Below, one piece after another: positions 26,493-34,075 of a DNA stretch of 64,000 nt (position 1 is the stretch's first letter; the number at the start of each line of letters is the position of its first letter). The position numbers were made by a program, and so were the translations under genes. Below the pieces are notes generated by a model that saw nothing but the letters and a program-made list of their open reading frames with translations, did no database searches and was not told the origin of the DNA. Location: positions 27,690-91,689 of the forward strand of contig CANPYC010000003.1 of the NCBI GenBank assembly GCA_947587615.1, read 5' to 3'. This DNA is from Candidatus Gastranaerophilales bacterium. Lineage in GTDB: Bacteria > Cyanobacteriota > Vampirovibrionia > Gastranaerophilales > Gastranaerophilaceae.

Positions 26493-27146
26493 CTAAAACT
26501 TAACAAAAAGTTTCAGTTTGTTGTCATCACCTCTGAAATTAATCCAGCCTGTTTTTGCTTGATTATCAAAGTCTATTACTTTAACTAAAATCCAATTGCC
26601 TCGAACAAGCCATGGAATAACAGATTTTGCAAGCTCAATTGAACCTGTTGTATTCGTTTCTTTGATTGGTGAAGCATAAAGAAGCTTATCTTTTTTTTGT
26701 AAGTCTTTAAAAAGATAAATTCCATATTTTTTTCCATAAATATTAAAAAATTCCGCCCAGCCGTAGTATCTGTTTTTGCTTGTTTCAACCCAGCCGCAAA
26801 CGGGTGAATTAATCTGATTAAAGCATACCATATTCCAATCTTGCGTTTCATCAAGTGTTGTTAAAAGGGCAATATTTTTTGATTCCGAGTAAGCTGAAAA
26901 TATTTCATTAATATCGCACCTGTCAGTGTTTTTTTGACAAGCAACATTGCCTTTAAAATCAAACTCCAATGTTTCAAGAATTTCCCCGTTGCTATCGGGT
27001 GTTCTTCTCATAACTAAAGGACTTGAAACGGAAGTATAGCCGATACCATACCTTTTAAGAGAATTAATATAATAAGGAATAACATCTGCTTTTGCAATTG
27101 AGAGTAAATTTAAAAATATAAAAATTGTAAGAATTATTTTATTCAT
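26493..27146 (-). CDS. Secreted SH3-like protein, function unknown
   Basis: A 217-residue protein with a clear signal peptide (first 20 residues, cleavage after SIAKA). The mature part begins with a probable bacterial SH3-like segment (SSPLVMRRTPDSNGEILETL) and contains four Cys (VACQKNTDRC, MVCFNQINSPVC) that may form two disulfides. A second beta-rich segment includes TGWINFRGDD. SH3-like exported domains often bind wall polymers. No exact family is recognised. On its strand a TAAAAT hexamer lies six bases before the ATG, suggesting a leaderless mRNA. Confidence 0.75.
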   Translation of the reverse strand: MNKIILTIFIFLNLLSIAKADVIPYYINSLKRYGIGYTSVSSPLVMRRTPDSNGEILETLEFDFKGNVACQKNTDRCDINEIFSAYSESKNIALLTTLDETQDWNMVCFNQINSPVCGWVETSKNRYYGWAEFFNIYGKKYGIYLFKDLQKKDKLLYASPIKETNTTGSIELAKSVIPWLVRGNWILVKVIDFDNQAKTGWINFRGDDNKLKLFVKF

Positions 27147-27185
27147 AATTTAATTTTACTATACCTTTTAATTAAAAGATAGCTA

Positions 27186-27230
27186 CCCCCCCCTTTTTTT
27201 TTCTTTTTTCTTTTCTCTTTTCTCTTTTTT
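27186..27230. repeat. 45-base pure pyrimidine tract with C8 and T9 runs
   Basis: Plus strand 27186-27230 contains only C and T: eight C, then nine T, then alternating short T runs separated by single C. It lies between the divergent promoters of the secreted SH3-like gene and tolC. Homopolymers of this length are slippage-prone. Confidence 0.9.
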
Positions 27231-27303
27231 ATTAAAAAATTATTTTAAATTATTGGTCTTCATGGTAAAATATCAATAAAACCATGGGGATAAGGTAAAA
27301 ATC

Positions 27304-28956
27304 TTGAAAAAAAATAAAAAAATTGCCATAACTTTACTTTTTGCTATGCTTTTCTTAAATAACAGTCTGCTTTTTGCTATTGAAGAAAATGTTGAACAAA
27401 ATAATAAAAAGAATTTTTTTGCCCCATTCAGCCTTTTTGGAGATAAAAACAAAAATAAAAAAAACGCTGATGATAGCGCCAACGCAGACGATAACTCAAA
27501 AAACAGCGCAAAAATCGCAAAACAAAAAACTCCAAAAAAAACTAAAAAATTAAGGGTTGAAGAAATTAAACTCCCGCAAGTAACGGAAGGACGTCCTAAA
27601 ATACCTTTCAATCAATTAAGCGTTATGACAATTGATGATTGTGTTGAATATGCGCTAAGCCACAACCCCAATTTATTTGTATCAAACGAAAGAATAAAAG
27701 CTTCAAAATCTTCAATCGGAGAAGCTCGCTCAAGCTACGCTCCGAGATTAACGGGTAGAGTAAATTATAACCACGATACAAATAACGGAACAAGAATTGT
27801 AAATTCTCAAAATAATTCAATAGGTTTTAATGTCGGAATTTCAGAGATGATTTGGGATTTTGGAAGAACAACCGCAAGAATTAATATGGCAAAATATGAC
27901 ACAATGTCTGCTCAATATGACTATGATTTTGATGTATTAAATGTTGTATATAACGTTAAAATCAATTATTATCGTGTTTTATCAGCTCTGGCAAATTTAG
28001 ATATTTATGAACAAAACGTAAGAATACAAACCCTTAACTTTGAAAGAACAAAAGCTATGTTTGATGAGGGTTTGAAATCTAAAATTGATGTTGTTAATGC
28101 GCAAGTTAACCTGACGGACGCTAAAATTCAACTTGTTGAAGGGCAGAATAATCTTCAAACAAATTTAATTGCTCTTAAAAATTCAATGTATTACCGGGAA
28201 GATACTCCTTTTATTGTTAAAAATACTGAAAATTTCGGATTTTTAAAAGCCGATTACAGAAAAAAAATTGAAAGTATGACAACAATTAAACCCGTATCGG
28301 ATGAGGTTAAAAAGACAAAAGACGGTTTGATTATGCTATCATCAGGGATTGTACATAATGATATAATTCAAAATTTTGAATTTAAACCTTTAACAATATC
28401 AAAAAAAGAAGCGGTGGAGCAAGCGCTTGAACTTCGCCCTGATTTAAAGTCAAATGAAATGCTTGCTTCGGTTCAAGAAGAATCGCTCAAAGCAATTAAA
28501 AGACAATACATGCCTGAAATAACAGGAGATGTCAGCTGGGGTTATACTAAAAATGAACAAACCTATTCAAGTCCTTTTCAGGTGGGCGCAAGTATCGGCT
28601 TAGGTTCGATTAATCCTTACGGCATTCATTATCAAATTAAAGAAGGCGAAAGCTATTTAGATATTGCTCTTCATAATATTAACATTGCAAAATCGGATAT
28701 ATTTTGGGAAGTTCAGACAAATTACGTTAATATGCGCCAATTGGAGAGAAAAATTCCTCTTATGAATTTAAAAGTTAAAGCAACCTTAGAAAACTTTGAA
28801 CTTGCAGATGGCAGATATTCCGTCGGCTTAAATAACTATGTTGAACTTCAAGATGCTCTAACGAATTACAACAATTCGCAGTTGAATTTTGTTGAAGCAG
28901 TGTTTAATTATAATGTAGCAAGAGAAACCTTATTAAAGTCAATGGGGGTTAAATGA
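27304..28956 (+). CDS. tolC: TolC-family outer membrane efflux protein
   Basis: A 550-residue protein starting with TTG at 27304, preceded by GGATAAGG. The signal peptide covers about residues 1-26. A charged low-complexity linker (30-95, many Lys/Asn/Asp) follows. Two outer-membrane-factor repeats then begin with MTIDDCVEYALSHNPNL (about 102) and KKEAVEQALELRPDLKSN (about 365). Both contain the long coiled helices typical of the TolC tunnel, such as AMFDEGLKSKIDVVNAQVNL. It overlaps the adaptor gene by 4 bp (ATGA), forming an export operon. Confidence 0.93.
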   Translation: MKKNKKIAITLLFAMLFLNNSLLFAIEENVEQNNKKNFFAPFSLFGDKNKNKKNADDSANADDNSKNSAKIAKQKTPKKTKKLRVEEIKLPQVTEGRPKIPFNQLSVMTIDDCVEYALSHNPNLFVSNERIKASKSSIGEARSSYAPRLTGRVNYNHDTNNGTRIVNSQNNSIGFNVGISEMIWDFGRTTARINMAKYDTMSAQYDYDFDVLNVVYNVKINYYRVLSALANLDIYEQNVRIQTLNFERTKAMFDEGLKSKIDVVNAQVNLTDAKIQLVEGQNNLQTNLIALKNSMYYREDTPFIVKNTENFGFLKADYRKKIESMTTIKPVSDEVKKTKDGLIMLSSGIVHNDIIQNFEFKPLTISKKEAVEQALELRPDLKSNEMLASVQEESLKAIKRQYMPEITGDVSWGYTKNEQTYSSPFQVGASIGLGSINPYGIHYQIKEGESYLDIALHNINIAKSDIFWEVQTNYVNMRQLERKIPLMNLKVKATLENFELADGRYSVGLNNYVELQDALTNYNNSQLNFVEAVFNYNVARETLLKSMGVK

Positions 28957-30104
28957 AAAAAAAGATTATTATAATAAGCTCTATAATAGTTGTTTTAATA
29001 TTATGTATCATTCCTTTTTTTATTAAAAAAAGTACGGAAAAATATGTTACACGTGAACTTTTAAAAGATACAATAGTACAAACCGTTGAAGCTTCGGGAA
29101 CAATTAAACCAATTAATACAATTGCGGTAGGTACGCAAGTTTCTGGTACTGTTTCAAAAATATATGTCGATTATAACTCTGTTGTAAAAAAAGGGGATTT
29201 ATTGGCTGAATTAGACCCGAGTTTATTTCAGGCAAATGTTGACCAGTCAAGCGCAAAATTAAGAACTGCAAATGCAAGTTATTCTAAAGCAAGCTCTACA
29301 TTGGCTTATAAGAAAAATAATTATCAAAGATATAAACATCTCTATGAAAAAAATTATGTTTCAAGAGATGATGTTGAATTGGCTCAAGCAAACTATCTTC
29401 AAGCTAAAGCGGAAGTTGACGCAGCTCGAGCAGAGATGAGTGCCGCTCAAGCAACTCTAAACAATAATCTTACAAATTTAAGATATTCAAAAATTGTTTC
29501 TCCTGTTGATGGTACGGTTATATCACGTGCGGTTGACGTTGGTCAAACTGTTGCTGCAAGCTTTAATACTCCGACACTATTTGAAGTTGCTAAAGACTTA
29601 ACAAAAATGCAAATAGAAACAAGTGTCTCAGAAGCCGACATAGGAAGAATAAAAGTCGGTCAAAAGGCTACTTATACGCTTGACGGATATCAGGATAAAA
29701 CATTCAACGGTGAAGTAACGCAAGTCAGACTTGCTTCAACTACCACAAATAACGTTGTAACATATACCGTAATCGTTTCTGTTGATAACTCTGACGGTTT
29801 TGCAATCCCCGGAATGAGCGCAAATGTTACAATAATTACAAGTGAAGCGCATGATATTTTATGTGTTGAAAATAGAGCGCTTAAATTTAGCCCCGAAGAT
29901 AATAAGCAAAAATATGAAAAACAGGGAATTTGGATTTTAACAAAACAAGGACCGAAAAGATACGATGTTGAACTTGGTTTATCGGATGATAATAAAACGC
30001 AGGTAATTTCAAACGAAATAAAAGAACATGATAAAGTTATAATTTCTTCAACTTCTTCAAAAAAGAAAAAACAAGCCCAAGCAATGAGAAGACCGCCAAT
30101 GTAG
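28953..30104 (+). CDS. macA: MacA-like periplasmic adaptor protein (HlyD/RND family)
   Basis: A 383-residue membrane-fusion protein with an N-terminal membrane anchor (residues 3-24). The lipoyl halves are at about 45-80 (TIAVGTQVSGTVSKIYVDYN) and 175-200 (VSPVDGTVISRAVDVGQTVA). A helical hairpin lies between them (90-165), and beta-barrel and membrane-proximal domains follow. It bridges TolC to an inner-membrane ABC transporter. The gene order tolC-macA-ATPase supports a MacAB-TolC-like system. Confidence 0.92.
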   Translation: MKKKIIIISSIIVVLILCIIPFFIKKSTEKYVTRELLKDTIVQTVEASGTIKPINTIAVGTQVSGTVSKIYVDYNSVVKKGDLLAELDPSLFQANVDQSSAKLRTANASYSKASSTLAYKKNNYQRYKHLYEKNYVSRDDVELAQANYLQAKAEVDAARAEMSAAQATLNNNLTNLRYSKIVSPVDGTVISRAVDVGQTVAASFNTPTLFEVAKDLTKMQIETSVSEADIGRIKVGQKATYTLDGYQDKTFNGEVTQVRLASTTTNNVVTYTVIVSVDNSDGFAIPGMSANVTIITSEAHDILCVENRALKFSPEDNKQKYEKQGIWILTKQGPKRYDVELGLSDDNKTQVISNEIKEHDKVIISSTSSKKKKQAQAMRRPPM

Positions 30105-30115
30105 GGGTAGAAAAA

Positions 30116-30835
30116 ATGGGAAGCTTAATTGAAGTAAAAAATGCGGTTAAAATTTATCAAATGGGAGAAGAAACTTTCTATGCTCTGCATGGTGTTTCTT
30201 TTTCAATTGAAAAAGGCGAGTTTGTTGCAATTATGGGTACATCAGGTTCAGGTAAATCAACCTGTATGAATATGCTTGGAACACTTGATAAACCGACATC
30301 GGGTGAATATTATTTAGACGGAGTTGATGTTTTTTCTCTTAATAGCGATGAGCTGTCGGATATAAGAAACAATAAAATCGGTTTTGTTTTTCAAGGTTTT
30401 AATTTAATTTCAAGAACATCAGCCATTGATAATGTCTGCATGCCAATGATTTATAAGGGCATACCCGAAGCCGAGCGGTATAAAAAAGCAAGAGAAGCGC
30501 TCAAAATTGTAGGGCTTGAAAATAAAGAAAATAATATGCCCTCTCAAATGTCGGGCGGGCAGCAGCAGAGAGTTGCAATTGCAAGAGCTATTGTTAATGA
30601 CGCACCGTTAATTTTAGCGGATGAGCCGACAGGAAACCTTGACACTAAAACAAGTATTGACGTTATGGAGTTTTTTGTGAATTTGAACGAAAACTTAGGA
30701 AAAACGGTTGTGCTTGTAACTCATGAACCTGATATTGCGCAATATACAAAAAGAATAATTAAATTTAAAGACGGGAAAATTGTTTCCGACCTTCCTAAAA
30801 GCGAGTGGGAAAAACAGAGAACAAAAGAAACTTAA
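30116..30835 (+). CDS. MacB/LolD-type ABC transporter ATPase
   Basis: A 239-residue ATPase. It has Walker A (MGTSGSGKSTCMN), Q-loop (FVFQGFN), signature (MSGGQQQRVAIARAI), Walker B (LILADEPTGNLD) and switch His (LVTHEP). It matches the N-terminal ATPase half of MacB, but the MacB membrane half is missing. The next gene (kdsA) is on the other strand 2 bp away. A separate FtsX-like permease must be encoded elsewhere if this is a MacAB-TolC pump. It lies 11 bp after the adaptor gene. Confidence 0.92.
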   Translation: MGSLIEVKNAVKIYQMGEETFYALHGVSFSIEKGEFVAIMGTSGSGKSTCMNMLGTLDKPTSGEYYLDGVDVFSLNSDELSDIRNNKIGFVFQGFNLISRTSAIDNVCMPMIYKGIPEAERYKKAREALKIVGLENKENNMPSQMSGGQQQRVAIARAIVNDAPLILADEPTGNLDTKTSIDVMEFFVNLNENLGKTVVLVTHEPDIAQYTKRIIKFKDGKIVSDLPKSEWEKQRTKET

Positions 30836-30837
30836 AG

Positions 30838-31653
30838 CTAATTTACAAGTTTAAATATTTTATTGCAAATATCAAAAACTCTTTCGCATTCGTCAAGTGA
30901 TAACATATTATCCCCGTCACAAAGGGCACATTCGGGATTTGGATGAACTTCAAAAAATAAACATTTAGCACCCGCTGCAACAGCAGATTTAGCCAACAGT
31001 TCAACAAATTTCTTTTCGCCCGATGAGCTTTCCCCGTGTCCTCCGGGCAATTGAACGCTGTGTGTTGCGTCAAATACCAAAGGATAACCTAAGTCATCTT
31101 GAATTATTTTAACGCTTCTCATATCAACTATAAGATTGTTGTAGCCAAAACTTGCGCCTCTTTCAGTTATTAGAATTTTGTCGTTATTACAGCTAAGAAC
31201 TTTTGAAGCAATTGATTTCATCTGATACGGAGATAAAAATTGTCCTTTTTTAATGTTAACAATTTTTCCTGTTTTCGCTGCCGCAACAACGAGGTCTGTC
31301 TGACGACACAAAAAAGCGGGAATTTGAATAATATCGCAAACTTTAGCTGCAATATCCGCCTGATTGGGTTCGTGGATATCTGTTACAATTGGCAAATTTA
31401 GAGAATTTTTAATATTTTCTAAAATTTTTAAACCTTTATCAATTCCAAGTCCTCTGTATGAATTTATCGAAGAACGATTTGCTTTGTCAAAAGAAGTTTT
31501 AAAGATAAAATTAATATTTAAACGTGTACAAATTTCTTTCAGTTTTTTTGCTGTTGTAAATGATATTTCTTCACTTTCCGTTGCGCATGGGCCTGCTAAA
31601 ATCGTGAGTTTGTTTGCGCCTATTTCAAAATCGTTTAGTTTAATCGGTTTCAT
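30838..31653 (-). CDS. kdsA: 3-deoxy-D-manno-octulosonate 8-phosphate synthase
   Basis: A 271-residue enzyme that condenses arabinose 5-phosphate with phosphoenolpyruvate, the first KDO-specific step of LPS synthesis. Motifs include LAGPCATESEE, FKTSFDKANRSS, RGLGIDKGLKIL, VTDIHEPNQA and DATHSVQLPGG. The ATG at 31653 is used because GAGGGG lies 5-10 bases upstream of it; the in-frame TTG at 31665 overlaps that site. It supports an LPS-bearing outer membrane. kdsC lies at 62.4-62.9 kb. Confidence 0.95.
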   Translation of the reverse strand: MKPIKLNDFEIGANKLTILAGPCATESEEISFTTAKKLKEICTRLNINFIFKTSFDKANRSSINSYRGLGIDKGLKILENIKNSLNLPIVTDIHEPNQADIAAKVCDIIQIPAFLCRQTDLVVAAAKTGKIVNIKKGQFLSPYQMKSIASKVLSCNNDKILITERGASFGYNNLIVDMRSVKIIQDDLGYPLVFDATHSVQLPGGHGESSSGEKKFVELLAKSAVAAGAKCLFFEVHPNPECALCDGDNMLSLDECERVFDICNKIFKLVN

Positions 31654-31812
31654 TTTTCCCCTCAAAAAGTCTTTTTAACTATATTAATAAATTGGTAAAA
31701 AAAAATCAAACTCGGATTTTTTAATCAGATATTTTGATTGTTCTAAAGAATGCTCTAAGTTAAATAATATAATGTTTTTGGTTTTTAGCTGTTTTTATAG
31801 AATAAATATTTC

Positions 31813-31850
31813 TTGCTTAGATTTTTTACTTTATGTAAAATTAAACTGTT
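31813..31850 (+). promoter_or_regulatory. Promoter of wecB, predicted very short leader
   Basis: TTGCTT (31813-31818), a 17-bp spacer and TAAAAT (31836-31841). Nine bases separate the hexamer from the ATG at 31851, leaving a leader of only about 3 bases. Confidence 0.6.
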
Positions 31851-32975
31851 ATGAAAAAAGAAAAAATCAAAATAGCGCTTGTATTTGGTACTCGTCCTGA
31901 AGCTATAAAAATGTGTCCTTTGGTTAAAAAACTGAAGGAAAATATCTCTTTTAACGTTATCACAATTGTAACGGCACAGCATCGTCAAATGCTTGACAGT
32001 GTTTTAGAGTTGTTTGAAATTAAACCCGATTATGATTTAAATTTAATGAAACCTAATCAGGATTTATGGAATTTATCAAGCGATATTTTGCTTAGTTTAA
32101 AAGATGTTTTTGATAAAGAAAAGCCCGACCTTGTACTGTTCCATGGCGATACAACAACCGCAGGAATGGGAGCTTTGAGCGCTTTTTATTCAAGAGTTAA
32201 AATTGCTCATGTTGAAGCGGGGCTTAGAACGTTTGATAAAAACTATCCCTTCCCTGAAGAAATAAATCGAGTAATTGTTGATTCTGTCTGCGATTTAATG
32301 TTTTGTCCGACGGATAAATCGGTTTTAAATCTTCATAACTCGGGAATTAAAAAAGGTGTTTATAAAACGGGAAATACCGTAATTGACGCCCTTTTATACG
32401 TTGTTAAAAACAAAAACACCAACCTTGATTTTATCGGTTTAAATAAAAATTTAAAAACAATTCTTTTAACTTCTCACAGAAGGGAAAACTTTGGAAAACC
32501 TTTGGAAAATATCTGTCTTGCGGCAAGAGAACTCGTGGAAAACAATAAAGATATTCAGCTTGTTTATCCCATGCATTTAAATCCGAATGTCAGAAATACC
32601 GTTATTCCAATTCTAAAAGATATTGAAAGAGTTAAATTAATTGAGCCTTTAGATTATGTTCCTTTTTGTAATTTAATGAAACAATCTCATATAATCTTAA
32701 CCGACTCGGGAGGGGTTCAAGAAGAAGCACCTTCATTAGGAGTTCCCGTTTTGGTTTTGAGGGATGAAACAGAGCGCCCTGAAGCGCTTGAATACGGCTG
32801 CGTTAAGCTGGTTGGGGCAAATAAGGAAAAGATTATAAAAGAAGTCCAAAACCTGCTTTGCAATAAAGAAGAATATCAAAAAATGTCAAAAGCAGTTAAT
32901 CCTTACGGGGATGGGCATGCATGCGAGTATATTGAAAAAATTATTCTTCAATATTTTGATGAAATTCAAGAGTAA
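31851..32975 (+). CDS. wecB: UDP-N-acetylglucosamine 2-epimerase (non-hydrolysing)
   Basis: A 374-residue GT-B-fold epimerase that makes UDP-ManNAc for surface polysaccharides. Family strings are VFGTRPEAIKMCPLV (residues 9-23), TAQHRQMLD, HGDTTTAG, AHVEAGLRTFD followed by YPFPEEINR, and LTDSGGVQEEAPSLGVPVL. It has its own promoter at 31813. Its last 35 bp overlap the convergent thiF-like gene. No other polysaccharide genes are adjacent. Confidence 0.94.
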   Translation: MKKEKIKIALVFGTRPEAIKMCPLVKKLKENISFNVITIVTAQHRQMLDSVLELFEIKPDYDLNLMKPNQDLWNLSSDILLSLKDVFDKEKPDLVLFHGDTTTAGMGALSAFYSRVKIAHVEAGLRTFDKNYPFPEEINRVIVDSVCDLMFCPTDKSVLNLHNSGIKKGVYKTGNTVIDALLYVVKNKNTNLDFIGLNKNLKTILLTSHRRENFGKPLENICLAARELVENNKDIQLVYPMHLNPNVRNTVIPILKDIERVKLIEPLDYVPFCNLMKQSHIILTDSGGVQEEAPSLGVPVLVLRDETERPEALEYGCVKLVGANKEKIIKEVQNLLCNKEEYQKMSKAVNPYGDGHACEYIEKIILQYFDEIQE

Positions 32976-33705
32976 AATTGTTGTTTGAACAGGTCGTACA
33001 AGTCGGATTTTTAGAGAATGTCAAGGTTTTAAATACTCCCTTTGTTCCGTCAAAAACAATTAATCTGTTTAAAAGCAGCTCGCCTTTACCTGTTATAACT
33101 TTAAAGGTTTCATGAGCTTGAAGTGCGGCAATTGTATTAACAACGGGAGAAAACGAAGCAAAAACATCATTTTTAAAAGTTTTTGCCCTTGGAATTATGC
33201 AAGAAAGACAGCCTGTTTGAGAAGGAATAATAGTTGTCAATTGCCCGTTAAAACCTTTTGTGCCGCCATGGATTAAGATTTTATTGTGTCTGATTGCAAT
33301 ATCGTTTAACATATATTTTGCTTCATTTGAATCAAAACAATCTACAATTATATCATAGCCTTGAATTACATTGTAATAATTAATTTCATTTAATTTTATC
33401 TTATCAAGCTCAACTTTAATGTCGGGGTTAAATTCCTGTATCCAGTCTTTAGCTGAAATTACTTTTGCTCTGCCTAAATTTTTGTATTTATGGATAATTT
33501 GTCTGTTAAAGTTGCTTTCTTCTAAAATATCTCCGTCTATTATTTTAATTTGACCAACACCCAAGGCAGCTAAATTCATAATAACACCCGAACCAAGACC
33601 GCCTGCGCCCATAACAAGCACTTTGGAAGTGATTAATTTTTCTTGTTCTTCAAGGGTTATGCCCTCAGGAGCCATATTTCTTTGGTATCTATTCAGCTTC
33701 GCCAT
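32941..33705 (-). CDS. ThiF/MoeB/HesA-family adenylyltransferase (E1-like)
   Basis: A 254-residue E1-like enzyme that adenylates the C-terminus of small sulfur-carrier proteins such as ThiS or MoaD. It has the nucleotide motif VMGAGGLGSGVIMNLAALG (about residues 30-50), DGDILEESNFNRQ, and two zinc Cys pairs (GCLSCI, TCTTCS). There is no C-terminal rhodanese domain. No thiamin or molybdopterin genes are nearby, so the partner is unknown. The start overlaps the fliN-like gene by 17 bp. Confidence 0.88.
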   Translation of the reverse strand: MAKLNRYQRNMAPEGITLEEQEKLITSKVLVMGAGGLGSGVIMNLAALGVGQIKIIDGDILEESNFNRQIIHKYKNLGRAKVISAKDWIQEFNPDIKVELDKIKLNEINYYNVIQGYDIIVDCFDSNEAKYMLNDIAIRHNKILIHGGTKGFNGQLTTIIPSQTGCLSCIIPRAKTFKNDVFASFSPVVNTIAALQAHETFKVITGKGELLLNRLIVFDGTKGVFKTLTFSKNPTCTTCSNNNFTLEFHQNIEE

Positions 33706-33994
33706 TTTTGTTGTTTTCTAAATTTTTATTTTCGACTATTTCGACTATCTTAATTCCGTATGTGTCTTCTATTGCAACTATTTTTCCTCGTGCAATTAAA
33801 ATACCATCTACATAAATATCAATAGGGTCGTCTTCAGCCTTATCAAGAGTTATAATTGAGCCTGTGTCATATTCTATGGCATCTTTCAGCAAGAGCTTTG
33901 CTCGCCCTAATTCAGCACATAGAGTAACTTCAACATTACCTACTTTTGTAATGTTGTTGTAATTCTCTTTCTCATCTGTTACTTTTTCAGGCAT
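33689..33994 (-). CDS. fliN: FliN-like SpoA protein
   Basis: A 101-residue protein starting at the ATG at 33994, which is preceded by AAGGGGG; the open frame continues upstream without a better start. The SpoA domain (about 22-88) includes VEVTLCAELGRAKLLLKDAI and LDKAEDDPIDIYVDGILIAR followed by GKIVAIEDTYGIKIVEIV, closely fitting FliN. FliN forms the bottom of the flagellar C-ring, or SctQ-C in injectisomes. It lies 30 kb from the main export operon, upstream of a ThiF-like gene that it overlaps by 17 bp. Confidence 0.85.
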   Translation of the reverse strand: MPEKVTDEKENYNNITKVGNVEVTLCAELGRAKLLLKDAIEYDTGSIITLDKAEDDPIDIYVDGILIARGKIVAIEDTYGIKIVEIVENKNLENNKNGEAE

Positions 33995-34075
33995 TAATCC
34001 CCCTTGTATATTATATTTATAACACATAAAGCGTGCTATATATAAATAATTACAAAATTTTACAATATTTTATAA

